Source: Bacteroidales bacterium
GTDB taxonomy: Bacteria > Bacteroidota > Bacteroidia > Bacteroidales > UBA1715
Length of the DNA: 57,710 bases
Direction: 5' to 3'
Assembly (NCBI GenBank): GCA_017516865.1
Contig: JAFXAU010000020.1
Span: 1 to 57,710, forward strand
Positions within the stretch are counted from its first letter, which is position 1, and each line of letters opens with the position of its first letter. The translations under genes were made by a program, and so were the position numbers. Below the pieces are notes generated by a model. It was not told where the DNA came from, did no database searches, and saw only the letters and a program-made list of their open reading frames with translations. Shown here piece by piece: positions 8,877 through 17,132 of the stretch.

Positions 8877-9872
8877 CTAATACGCTTTAAATCCAATTAT
8901 TTCGCGAACGTCGCGGATGGTTTTTTGTGCACTTTCGCGGGCTTTGTCGGCACCGAGTTTTGCAACCTTGTCCAAATAATCCTTGTCGGAAACGTAAGCC
9001 TTGATTTTCTCGCTGAACGGAGCCACAAACTGAATCATATCTTCAGCCAATTGCTTTTTCATATCGCCGTAGCGAATTTGGCAAGAATTATACAAGTCGT
9101 CGAAATATTGCACTGTTTCAGGTTTCGACACAGCGCGCATCAAGTGGAATAAGTTCTCGATTTCTTCGGGTTTCTTTTGGTTTGGTTCGGTTGGTCCCGA
9201 ATCGGTTTTTGCCTTCATTACTTTTTTGCGGATTGCTTCTGGCGAATCAGCCAAATAAATTGCATTGCCTTCGCCTTCGGATTTTCCCATTTTTCCGTTT
9301 CCGTTCAGTCCCGGAATTTTTACCAAATTTTTACCGAAATTAAATGCTTGTGGTTCAGGGAAATAATCAACTTTATACATTCTGTTGAATCGCAAGGCAA
9401 ATGTTCTCGTCATTTCCAAATGTTGTTCTTGGTCTTTCCCTACAGGAACTTTTGCGGCACGGTGAATAAGAATGTCGGCGGCCATCAATGTCGGGTACGT
9501 CAATAAGCCTGCGTTCACGTTTTGTGGCTGTTGGCGGATTTTATCCTTGAACGACGTGCATCGTTCCAATTCGCCGAGGTAGGCGTTCATATTCAAATAT
9601 AAATACAACTCAATAACCTCTTTCACGTCACTTTGAACATAGATTGTGGCCTTTTCGGGGTCAAGTCCTGCCGCTAAATATTCAGCAAGAATCTGACGCA
9701 CGTTGCCTTGAAGGTTTTCTGGCGTAGGATGTGTTGTAAGTGAATGTAAGTCAGCTATAAAGAAGTAGCAATTATATTCGTTCTGCATGGTGATGAAATT
9801 CTTCAGCGCACCAAAATAATTTCCTAAATGTAGATTTCCTGTCGGGCGAATGCCGCTTAAAACTGTTTCCAT
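8877..9872 (-). CDS. trpS: Tryptophanyl-tRNA synthetase
   Basis: A 331-residue class I synthetase that charges tRNA-Trp; the length is typical of bacterial TrpRS. The HIGH-type signature appears as GIRPTGNLHLGNYFGAL at residues 7-23 and the KMSKS loop as GKMGKSEGEGNAI near 195. The Trp-specific core (LTTHPTPENLQGNVRQI, AADILIHRAAKVPVGKDQEQH) is intact. It starts 3 bases after the stop of the upstream cyclase-like gene, so the two form an operon read from the promoter near 10831. Confidence 0.96.
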   Translation of the reverse strand: METVLSGIRPTGNLHLGNYFGALKNFITMQNEYNCYFFIADLHSLTTHPTPENLQGNVRQILAEYLAAGLDPEKATIYVQSDVKEVIELYLYLNMNAYLGELERCTSFKDKIRQQPQNVNAGLLTYPTLMAADILIHRAAKVPVGKDQEQHLEMTRTFALRFNRMYKVDYFPEPQAFNFGKNLVKIPGLNGNGKMGKSEGEGNAIYLADSPEAIRKKVMKAKTDSGPTEPNQKKPEEIENLFHLMRAVSKPETVQYFDDLYNSCQIRYGDMKKQLAEDMIQFVAPFSEKIKAYVSDKDYLDKVAKLGADKARESAQKTIRDVREIIGFKAY

Positions 9873-9875
9873 ATA

Positions 9876-10805
9876 TTATACTAAAGATGATGTGTTCAAA
9901 TTTCCAAGACTTACGGTAATCGTTCGTTCCGTGTCGCTTCGTTTCCATCGGCTCACAATTTGGAGGTGGATGTTATATACGCTGAGGCTGGTTTCCTTTG
10001 AATGGATTTCGCCAATTTTCAGCACATCGGAATTGATGATTCCCGTGGTTCGCGAAACGTTGTGCCCGAAAATTGCGTCTTCGTGTTCGTCAAGAACTTG
10101 AGTGTCGTAACTACCTTGGATTTCGTAGATATTTGCAATGTCGTCTATGGTGATAAGCTGAAGATTTTCCATACCGTCGATATTCAGCGTGAACCAATCG
10201 TACACGTTTTGGTCAATAATGCAACGGTTGAGCGTGTCTTTGCTTAAAATACGGGCATTGTTGATGATTGCCCGTCCGTAGTGACTTTTGTCGAAATAAT
10301 ACAACTTATCGTATGTGATTGCGTAACGGATGCTTGCGCCGCCCACGATTTTTCGCAGTTTCGGATACAAGTGGAACGAGTTGTACGTACGCAGCACAAT
10401 TGCAAAATTGCAGGCAAACAAGAGCGCGTGCAACGGATTGTCGAACATTACATATCCGCCATCGCCGGTACTGATAAAATTTTCCTCAAATTCCGCCTTG
10501 GTGTATTTCTGAAATAAAAATGCGTGGTTTTTGAAACACATGTCTATTGTTTCGCGGAACAACAGTTTGAACATGCACGGAACCAGCGTCTGGGCAAATT
10601 CCTCATACGAAGAATATTTATAGATGTCGATTCCCAAAACGGCTTTGCGATTGACCTGTCCGTAGTTTACGTAGCGTTGCAGTTTGTCGAGCAAATCATC
10701 CTCCTTCGGAATCAGATTGACTTTTTCAAACACATATTTATCTTCGGTATCTTTCAGAATGCGAAGAATTTTTTCGAAGTCAAGAGTGTGAACCGTTTTA
10801 TTCAT
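9876..10805 (-). CDS. Class III nucleotidyl cyclase-like protein
   Basis: About 309 residues from the ATG at 10805. The middle resembles a class III adenylate/guanylate cyclase homology domain: VLGIDIYKYSSYEEF carries the first metal Asp, FISTGDGGYVMFDNPLHAL the second, and GGASIRYAITYD...HYGRAIINNARIL matches the R-x-GI-x-G ... YG-x-AVN-x-AARL region. The transition-state Asn normally four residues before the Arg is Ile here, with Asn at -3 and -2, so activity is doubtful and a nucleotide-sensing or structural role is possible. No transmembrane or sensor domain is visible. It is co-transcribed with trpS (3-base gap). The promoter lies 18 bases upstream of this ATG, so the upstream TTG in the same frame is rejected as start. 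Confidence 0.65.
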   Translation of the reverse strand: MNKTVHTLDFEKILRILKDTEDKYVFEKVNLIPKEDDLLDKLQRYVNYGQVNRKAVLGIDIYKYSSYEEFAQTLVPCMFKLLFRETIDMCFKNHAFLFQKYTKAEFEENFISTGDGGYVMFDNPLHALLFACNFAIVLRTYNSFHLYPKLRKIVGGASIRYAITYDKLYYFDKSHYGRAIINNARILSKDTLNRCIIDQNVYDWFTLNIDGMENLQLITIDDIANIYEIQGSYDTQVLDEHEDAIFGHNVSRTTGIINSDVLKIGEIHSKETSLSVYNIHLQIVSRWKRSDTERTITVSLGNLNTSSLV

Positions 10806-10822
10806 AATTCCACTTGTTTTCG

Positions 10823-10831
10823 GCAAAGATA
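10823..10831 (-). promoter_or_regulatory. -7 element of the cyclase-like/trpS operon
   Basis: On the reverse strand TATCTTTGC, exact TAnnTTTGC, 17 bases before the ATG at 10805. Confidence 0.6.
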
Positions 10832-10896
10832 GAAATTAAGAATGAAGAATAAAGGTTTAGGAATTAAAAAAATGGATTTATCTGCTTTCGTAATGA

Positions 10897-10986
10897 AAAA
10901 ATTCTGTTCATCTAACAGAAGAAATCAACAACGCTACGAGCAATATTCCCGATGCATCTGAAATAATGTCGGGTTTAGGATTGTAA
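10897..10986 (+). pseudogene. Possible 3' coding remnant, 29 codons
   Basis: In the otherwise empty 10832-11004 interval one short forward frame reads LTEEINNATSNIPDASEI and ends GLGL-stop, which has protein-like composition. There is no start codon, because a TGA at 10894-10896 closes the frame. Chance is quite possible for so short a stretch. Confidence 0.2.
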
Positions 10987-11004
10987 GACTTATTTTGTCA
11001 GAAA

Positions 11005-11040
11005 AAGAAAAAGGCAACCCGTTTGGATTGCCTTTTTCTT
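11005..11040 (-). terminator. Bidirectional-type terminator after the CBM48 gene
   Basis: Arms 11005-11017 and 11028-11040 are perfectly complementary (13 bp, AAGAAAAAGGCAA) with a 10-base loop and A/T tails on both sides. It lies 15 bases beyond the stop of the minus-strand gene at 11056. Confidence 0.8.
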
Positions 11041-11055
11041 TGTGATAAGGAATTC

Positions 11056-11352
11056 TTAGAGAATAACCACTGAGTTAGTTCCGCCGAATTCGTTGCCTAC
11101 GTATTTGTCAGCTTCGGGATCGTCAACCCATGTTTCGCCGTTGATAACGAATTTATATTGGTATTCACGACCTTTTTCTACTACAACTTTTACACTGCCG
11201 ACACCTTTAGTTATACGGAAGGGGTTTGCGTTTACGTCCCAGTTGTTGAATTCACCAACAACGCTGGCTTTTTTCGCACCATTAAGCATTTCTGCTGAAA
11301 TTGAGAAAGTTACTGATGCTTCGTTTTTAGTTTTTGAAATCTGTTTTTTCAT
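11056..11352 (-). CDS. Small stand-alone CBM48 / AMPK glycogen-binding-like protein
   Basis: A 98-residue protein that is almost entirely one early-set Ig-like carbohydrate-binding domain of the CBM48/AMPK-beta type. ASVVGEFNNWDVNANPF and YQYKFVINGETWVDDPEADKY are the two hallmark stretches (glycan-contacting Trp and the VDP turn). There is no signal peptide, so it is cytosolic, and no catalytic domain is attached. Single-domain versions are common in Bacteroidetes; by family a role in glycogen binding or regulation is likely but not shown here. It lies downstream of pgk, separated by a hairpin at 11399-11424. Confidence 0.8.
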   Translation of the reverse strand: MKKQISKTKNEASVTFSISAEMLNGAKKASVVGEFNNWDVNANPFRITKGVGSVKVVVEKGREYQYKFVINGETWVDDPEADKYVGNEFGGTNSVVIL

Positions 11353-11398
11353 ATTTGTATAATTTTAGGTTAATAAAAATATGAGTTATTAGATCAAA

Positions 11399-11424
11399 CC
11401 CCATTGTCCGATAGGGCAATGGGG
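11399..11424. terminator. Strong hairpin between pgk and the CBM48 gene
   Basis: An 11-bp stem (11399-11409 with 11414-11424, one G-U) closed by GATA. On the minus strand it follows the pgk stop by 19 bases, but the T tract after it is weak, so it may attenuate rather than fully stop transcription. Confidence 0.5.
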
Positions 11425-11442
11425 TGGATTATTCGTCAAAAA

Positions 11443-12720
11443 TTATTTCGCATCGCGGATTGCTGCAACGCCAGGAAGTGTTTTTCCTTCGATAGCTTCG
11501 AGCAATGCACCGCCACCAGTCGAAATGTACGAAACTTGGTCAGCCAAGCCGAATTTGTTGATGCAAGCAACAGAGTCGCCACCGCCAATCAACGAGAATG
11601 CACCTTCTTTTGTGGCAGCTGCGATTGCGTTTGCAATTGCTTTTGAACCAGCAGTGAAGTCATCGCATTCGAATACGCCGGCAGGACCGTTCCAAAGGAT
11701 AGTTTTCGCGCCTTTGATTGCGTCAGCGAATTTTTTCTGGCTTTCTGGTCCGGCATCCAAACCTTCGAAACCGTCTTCGATTGCACCCGAAGCACAAACT
11801 TTTACTTGTGCACCTGGTTTCAACGACATAGAACCGAAATCGAATGCATTTGTAACAACTGAATCAGAACCAAGTACCAATTCTACGTTGTTTTTCTTTG
11901 CCAATTCCTGAATGTTAAGAGCCAAGTCAAGTTTATCTTCTTCGCAGATTGACGAACCAACTGTTCCGCCGTTTGCTTTAGCGAATGTGTATGTCATACC
12001 ACCGCAAAGAATCAATTTGTCAACTTTCGTCATCAAATTTTCGATGATACCGATTTTTGTTGAAACTTTTGAACCACCCATGATTGCAACGAACGGACGG
12101 TTGATGTTGTTCAATACATTGTCAACAGCCTTAACTTCTTTTTCCATCAAGTAGCCCAACATTTTGCTGTCAACGTCGAAGTAGTCGGCGATAACTGCTG
12201 TTGAAGCGTGTGAACGGTGAGCTGTACCGAATGCGTCCATAATGTAGCAGTCAGCGTAAGAAGCCAATTTTTTAGCAAATTCTTTTTGTTTTGCTTTCAT
12301 TTCTTTCTTAGCAGCGTCGTAGTTTGGATCGTCTTTTTCGATGCCTACAGGTTTACCTTCTTCTTCTGGATAGAAACGAAGGTTTTCCAACATAAGAACT
12401 TCGCCAGCTTTCAATGCTGCTGCTTCAGCTGAAGCGTTTGCACAATCAGGAGCGAATTTTACTGGAGCGCCAAGTGCTTTAGAAACTGCGTCAACGATTT
12501 GTTTCAACGACATTTTAGGGTTTACTTTACCTTTTGGTTTACCCATGTGCGACATAATAATTAATGCGCCGCCGTCAGCTAAAACTTTCTTTAATGTAGG
12601 AAGAGCACCACGAATACGAGTATCGTCAGTGATTTTACCATTTTCGTCAAGTGGAACGTTGAAGTCCACGCGAACGATTGCTTTTTTGCCTGCAAATTTG
12701 TAGTTGTCAATTGTTTGCAT
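11443..12720 (-). CDS. pgk: Phosphoglycerate kinase
   Basis: A 425-residue glycolytic kinase that interconverts 1,3-bisphosphoglycerate + ADP and 3-phosphoglycerate + ATP. The signature [20 protein letters not shown] (about 18-37), the substrate-site SHMGKPKG, the [11 protein letters not shown] segment with conserved Arg/His, [15 protein letters not shown] before the hinge, and the C-terminal nucleotide loop IGGGDSVA are all present. The length is slightly above the usual 390-420 because of a Lys-rich insertion near residues 130-150 ([15 protein letters not shown]). Monocistronic or with the small CBM48 gene. Confidence 0.97.
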   Translation of the reverse strand: MQTIDNYKFAGKKAIVRVDFNVPLDENGKITDDTRIRGALPTLKKVLADGGALIIMSHMGKPKGKVNPKMSLKQIVDAVSKALGAPVKFAPDCANASAEAAALKAGEVLMLENLRFYPEEEGKPVGIEKDDPNYDAAKKEMKAKQKEFAKKLASYADCYIMDAFGTAHRSHASTAVIADYFDVDSKMLGYLMEKEVKAVDNVLNNINRPFVAIMGGSKVSTKIGIIENLMTKVDKLILCGGMTYTFAKANGGTVGSSICEEDKLDLALNIQELAKKNNVELVLGSDSVVTNAFDFGSMSLKPGAQVKVCASGAIEDGFEGLDAGPESQKKFADAIKGAKTILWNGPAGVFECDDFTAGSKAIANAIAAATKEGAFSLIGGGDSVACINKFGLADQVSYISTGGGALLEAIEGKTLPGVAAIRDAK

Positions 12721-12763
12721 TGTATAAAATGTTAAATGTTAGTACTTTGTTTTTTTCAGTGCC

Positions 12764-12771
12764 CAAAGATA
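12764..12771 (-). promoter_or_regulatory. -7 promoter element of pgk
   Basis: TATCTTTG on the reverse strand, 43 bases upstream of the pgk ATG. Confidence 0.5.
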
Positions 12772-12875
12772 TAAAAATTATCAAATTATTCTTTCTTGAT
12801 ATTGGTAAAAAGAGCGACTTGCATTAAATCTATTTTTATTTTTAAGCGTGCTGTTATTTGTATTGGAATAATTCA

Positions 12876-12883
12876 TAAATTTG
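12876..12883 (+). promoter_or_regulatory. -7 promoter element of the cellobiose phosphorylase gene
   Basis: TAAATTTG, 36 bases upstream of the ATG at 12920, in the 199-bp interval between this gene and divergent pgk. Confidence 0.5.
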
Positions 12884-12919
12884 TGAACTTTTTAATAACA
12901 AGTAAAACTAAATTTTTCT

Positions 12920-15304
12920 ATGCAGTACGGATATTTTGATGACGAAAGGAAAGAGTACGTTGTTACTCGTCCCGACACTCCTCGCTCGTGGAGTAACTAT
13001 TTAGGAGACGTAACCTATGGTGCGTTGATTACAAACAATGCAGGTGGATACAGTTTCTACAAATCGGCAGCTCAAGGTCGTTTTATGCGTTTCCGTCCAA
13101 ACACAATCCCTATGGACCAACCAGGACGCTACGTATATGTTCGCGACAACGACAGCAAGGATTATTGGAGCACCGCTTGGCAACCTGTAAGCAAGTCGCT
13201 GAAAGAATACAAGACAACCTGCCGTCACGGTAGCGCGTATTCAATCATCGAGTCAGAATATTCCGACATTCTTATGAAATCAACGTATTTCGTGCCACTT
13301 GGCAAACAATACGAATGTTGGATGGTGAAACTTACCAACAATAGCAAAAAAACTCGTAAGTTGAGCTTGTTCACCTACGTTGAGTACGCAAGCCACTGGC
13401 AATTATGGATGGACCTTATCAATCTTCAATATACACAATATATTATGAAGATGACTTACAAGGACGGTATCATCAACCATTGTATCAATCCTCATTTGGA
13501 AATAGAGGAAAAAATCGACGCTGGTCAGAAAAATACGTTCATCACAATGGTTGGCACCGAAGTTACAGGCTTCGACACCGACCGTGAGAAATTCATCGGC
13601 CCTTACCGTTCATACAACAATCCGCTTGTAGTTGAACAAGGAAAATGCAACGGCTCGTTGGCCGAAGGCGACAACGGTTGTGGTACGTTGCAGACCGACA
13701 TCACTTTGAAAGCAGGCGAATCAAAGGAATTCGTCGTAATTATGGGTATTGGTCAGGGTTCAAAACAAGGCAAGAAAGCCCAAAAGGAAATTCCTTCGTA
13801 TGCAGTTGCAGAAAAGGAATTCAATAAATTGGTTGACTACTGGCACAACCGTATTCAAGGTATGACAGTGAACACTCCTGATGCTGAATTCAACAGCCAA
13901 ATAAATATGTGGAGTCCGTTCAACTGTTTGATGACATACTCTTGGAGCCGTGCCGCAAGTCTTGTATATAGCGGCGAACGCGACGGTCTTGGCTACCGCG
14001 ATACGGTACAAGATATGCTTGGCGTACTTCCTGTTATCAACGGCGAAGTAAAAGAACGTCTTGAATTGATGATTACCGGTCAGGAATCAAACGGTGGTGC
14101 TATGCCAGTTGTGAAACCATTCGACCACACTCCGGGCAAAATGCCAAAAACTGCCGACGAAGATTATCGTTCCGACGACTGTATGTGGTTGTTCAACACA
14201 ATTCCTGCATACATTAAAGAAACAGGCGATTTGAAATTCTACGACAAAGTACTTCCATATTCCGACAAAGGCGAGGCAACAGTGCTTGGTCACTTGCGTC
14301 GTGCAATTGAGTTCAACCTTGAACGCGAAGGCGCTCACGGACTTCCTTGCGGTTTGAAAGCCGACTGGAACGACTGCTTGGTACTTGGTCAGAAAGGTGA
14401 AACGACTTTCGTGGCATTCCAGTTGCGTTACGCGTTGAAGACATACGCCGAAATCTGCGAAATGAAGAAATTGCCGAAAGAAGTAGAATGGGCAAACAAA
14501 GAGTTGAAAAAACTTGACGCTACGATTCAAAAACACGCATGGGATGGCAAATGGTTCGTTCGTGCTTATAACGAAGCTGGCGAGGTTTATGGTTCACACA
14601 CAAGCAAGGAAGGACAGATTTGGTTGAACCCACAATCATGGTCGGTATATAGCGGTTTTGCAACAGGAAAAATGGCAGACACGGTTTTGAATTCTGTTAA
14701 AAAGAACCTTGCTACTGAACATGGTGTTATGTTGGTAACAAAACCATACATCAAGACAGACTTGTCGGCTATCAAGGCACCATTGTTCTTGCCGGGTATG
14801 AAGGAAAACGGTGCTATTTTCCAACATCCACAAGGTTGGATTGTAATTGCAGAGACATTGCGTGGCAACGGAGAAAATGCTTATGAATATTTCCGTGCAT
14901 ATATGCCGGCGGCATACAACACGAAAGCCGAAATCCGTGAAATTGAGCCATACGTTTACGCTCAGTCAACGAACAGTAAGTTCAACACCCGTTTCGGTGC
15001 GTCCCGTCTTCCTTGGTTGACAGGTGCCGCAACGTGGTCGTATTACGCTGCCACTAACCACATTATGGGGGTTCAGCCAGACTACGATGGCTTGGTAATT
15101 GACCCATGCGTTCCAAAAGATTGGAAGAATTTCGGTATGACACGTCGTTTCCGTGGCAAAATGCTTGACATTCAAGTAAAGAACCCGAAAGGCGTACAAA
15201 AAGGTGTTAAATCAATCACTATCAACGGTGTTGCAATCAAAGGTAACAAGATTCCTTTGAGCAAAATCAAAGCACAAAATACTGTTGAAGTTGTGATGGG
15301 ATAA
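12920..15304 (+). CDS. GH94 cellobiose phosphorylase
   Basis: A 794-residue cytosolic enzyme that splits cellobiose with phosphate into glucose 1-phosphate and glucose, saving one ATP per disaccharide. The N-terminus (MQYGYFDDERKEYVVTRPDTPRSW, broken here at YVV by memory of homologues) closely follows clostridial cellobiose phosphorylases. The conserved GERDGLGYRDTVQD stretch lies near 353 and the catalytic acid Asp sits in KADWNDCLVLG near 488. No signal peptide is present, and the length matches cellobiose rather than cellodextrin or chitobiose phosphorylases, although specificity among GH94 members is not certain. With the secreted GH9 cellulase at 1809-5177 it forms a plausible cellulose-use pair; no dedicated sugar transporter is nearby. 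Confidence 0.92.
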   Translation: MQYGYFDDERKEYVVTRPDTPRSWSNYLGDVTYGALITNNAGGYSFYKSAAQGRFMRFRPNTIPMDQPGRYVYVRDNDSKDYWSTAWQPVSKSLKEYKTTCRHGSAYSIIESEYSDILMKSTYFVPLGKQYECWMVKLTNNSKKTRKLSLFTYVEYASHWQLWMDLINLQYTQYIMKMTYKDGIINHCINPHLEIEEKIDAGQKNTFITMVGTEVTGFDTDREKFIGPYRSYNNPLVVEQGKCNGSLAEGDNGCGTLQTDITLKAGESKEFVVIMGIGQGSKQGKKAQKEIPSYAVAEKEFNKLVDYWHNRIQGMTVNTPDAEFNSQINMWSPFNCLMTYSWSRAASLVYSGERDGLGYRDTVQDMLGVLPVINGEVKERLELMITGQESNGGAMPVVKPFDHTPGKMPKTADEDYRSDDCMWLFNTIPAYIKETGDLKFYDKVLPYSDKGEATVLGHLRRAIEFNLEREGAHGLPCGLKADWNDCLVLGQKGETTFVAFQLRYALKTYAEICEMKKLPKEVEWANKELKKLDATIQKHAWDGKWFVRAYNEAGEVYGSHTSKEGQIWLNPQSWSVYSGFATGKMADTVLNSVKKNLATEHGVMLVTKPYIKTDLSAIKAPLFLPGMKENGAIFQHPQGWIVIAETLRGNGENAYEYFRAYMPAAYNTKAEIREIEPYVYAQSTNSKFNTRFGASRLPWLTGAATWSYYAATNHIMGVQPDYDGLVIDPCVPKDWKNFGMTRRFRGKMLDIQVKNPKGVQKGVKSITINGVAIKGNKIPLSKIKAQNTVEVVMG

Positions 15305-15326
15305 GAATAATCTGAATTCTATGTAA

Positions 15327-15366
15327 AAAAAATCCGTTGGAGTTGCTCTGACGGATTTTTTCTTTT
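15327..15366 (+). terminator. Intrinsic terminator of the GH94 gene
   Basis: AAAAAATCCGT (15327-15337) pairs with 15351-15361, extended by wobble pairs inside, and is followed by a T-rich tail. Confidence 0.85.
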
Positions 15367-15395
15367 TAGAGATACTGTATTTGTGGTGAAAAGCG

Positions 15396-15404
15396 TACAT
15401 TTGC
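15396..15404 (+). promoter_or_regulatory. -7 promoter element of the double-ABC gene
   Basis: TACATTTGC. Because transcription would begin near 15410, the ATG at 15406 is unlikely to be used, favouring the ATG at 15451. Confidence 0.6.
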
Positions 15405-15450
15405 AATGCTGCGACATGAAATAAAAAGAAGGCTTAAATTAGATGTAGAT

Positions 15451-17046
15451 ATGAAAGATAAATTGCTGATTTCCATTGATAATTGCCGAATAGAATCCAA
15501 TGAAAAGACCATTGTCCCAAATCTTTCGTGGACTATGAAGTCTGGCGAAGTTTGGCTTGTGATTGGTCCAAACGGAGGAGGAAAGGCTGATTTTGTGAAT
15601 GCGCTTGCAGGAAAAATGTCGTTTGTGGCAAATTCGTCGGCTGAGGTTTCTGGCTCGTACTCGTCGGTTTTCGGAGATTCTGTAGAACTGGTTTCGTTGG
15701 AGCGGGCGGCAAAATTGATAGAAGAGGAACGCAACAACGACGAAAGCGATTATATGGAAGGCGGCGTTGATATTGGTCGAACGGGACGAAGATTCATTGC
15801 CGAAGGCGTTCTCGGCCCATTAGAGAAAAGCGACGAACTACCGTCGTGGGCAAACGAACTTGATACGCATCAGGCAGTGCAACTCTGTGGTATTCAACGT
15901 ATTCTTGACCGTGGACTCAAATATATGTCAACTGGCGAAATTCGTCGGACATTGCTTGCTCGGGCGTTGATTTCGGGAAAGAAATTGTTGGTTTTGAGCG
16001 ACCCGTTTGCCGGACTTGATGCTGACAGCCGAAAAATTCTGTTTGATTTCTTTGCGACTATTGCCGCCGAACAGCAAAACGGACAATCCGAACGTCCAAG
16101 TGTGATTCTGTGTATGGAGCGCTGGCACGAAATTCCCGATTCCATCACCAACGTGCTGGAATTTGCCGAAAAACGCGTCGTTTTTTGTGGCCCGAAACAA
16201 GAATACGAAACGAAACTTGCTGAAAAACAACAAAATAGAGAAAAAGAATATTCTGCCCAAAAAGAACAACTTTCGTCGAGTCTCGCGCAGACAATAGCAA
16301 CCACGTCACCGTTGCTTCAGGAACAAGCTGCCGAAGACGAGATTTTGGTTGAAATGAACAACGTGAACGTCGGTTGGGGCGATAATCATGTACTTATTGA
16401 CTTGAATTGGAAACTCAAAAAAGGAGAACATTGGCTGGTGCGAGGCCCGAACGGTTCGGGAAAGACAACGTTTTTGGAACTCATTACGGGCGACAATATG
16501 CAGGTGTATTGTAACGATGTCCGTCTGTTTGGGCAAAAACGTGGCTCTGGCGAATCCATTTGGGATATAAAAAAGAAGTTGGGCATTGTGTCCTATCGTC
16601 TGCATGTGGAATACAGAATGGTGGGCGGCACAAATCTGCGAAACCTTATCATTTCAGGATTCCGCGATTCTATTGGGTTGTACGGAGCACCAACTGGTGT
16701 TGAAACCGCTATAGCCGACAAATGGCTTGCGTTGGGTGGTTTTGCCGGTCGCGAGCGGGAATTGTTCCGCGATTTGAGTTACGGCGAGCAGCGTGCCATG
16801 CTGATTTTGCGTTCCGTAGTTAAATGTCCGCCGATTTTGATTTTGGACGAACCTTGTCACGGTCTTGATGAAGAATATCGTAGCAAAATACTTCATTTAT
16901 TGGAACTTATCGCCGAAAAGCAGACGACTACGATGATTCACGTCACCCATGACCCAAGCGAACGCCTCAGTTGCGAACATCACGTGCTGGAACTTTGTCC
17001 GGGGCAAACTCCTATGTATAAGACGATGGTTGACAAATTTGACTGA
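15451..17046 (+). CDS. Tandem-domain ABC ATPase (ModF-like), first site degenerate
   Basis: About 531 residues with two ABC nucleotide-binding domains and no membrane segment, the layout of ModF/YlmA-type proteins. In domain 1 the Walker A reads GPNGGGKAD (Ala replaces the Ser/Thr, codon 15586-15588) and the Walker B region reads LLVLSDPFAGLD (Ser-Asp in place of Asp-Glu), so this site is probably a weak or non-catalytic nucleotide binder. Domain 2 is canonical: GPNGSGKTTF, LSYGEQRAML, LILDEPCHGLDEE, then a His switch in MIHVTHDP. No permease or binding-protein gene is adjacent, so substrate and partner are unknown; molybdate uptake is the family guess only. The start is chosen from promoter position. 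Confidence 0.8.
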   Translation: MKDKLLISIDNCRIESNEKTIVPNLSWTMKSGEVWLVIGPNGGGKADFVNALAGKMSFVANSSAEVSGSYSSVFGDSVELVSLERAAKLIEEERNNDESDYMEGGVDIGRTGRRFIAEGVLGPLEKSDELPSWANELDTHQAVQLCGIQRILDRGLKYMSTGEIRRTLLARALISGKKLLVLSDPFAGLDADSRKILFDFFATIAAEQQNGQSERPSVILCMERWHEIPDSITNVLEFAEKRVVFCGPKQEYETKLAEKQQNREKEYSAQKEQLSSSLAQTIATTSPLLQEQAAEDEILVEMNNVNVGWGDNHVLIDLNWKLKKGEHWLVRGPNGSGKTTFLELITGDNMQVYCNDVRLFGQKRGSGESIWDIKKKLGIVSYRLHVEYRMVGGTNLRNLIISGFRDSIGLYGAPTGVETAIADKWLALGGFAGRERELFRDLSYGEQRAMLILRSVVKCPPILILDEPCHGLDEEYRSKILHLLELIAEKQTTTMIHVTHDPSERLSCEHHVLELCPGQTPMYKTMVDKFD

Positions 17047-17104
17047 CACATATCAAAAAAGCGAGTTCCCGTTCGAATTAATTCCCAACGTATGTAAAAA
17101 CAAT

Positions 17105-17112
17105 TATTTTTG
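17105..17112 (+). promoter_or_regulatory. -7 promoter element of the kinase operon
   Basis: TATTTTTG, 20 bases before the GTG start at 17133. Confidence 0.6.
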
Positions 17113-17132
17113 TACCTAATTGAAAATAAATA

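Noticed and set aside
14087..14536. 149-codon minus-strand frame inside the cellobiose phosphorylase gene
   Set aside because: Shadow of a well-supported gene; Cys/Phe-rich, no recognisable motif or start signal.
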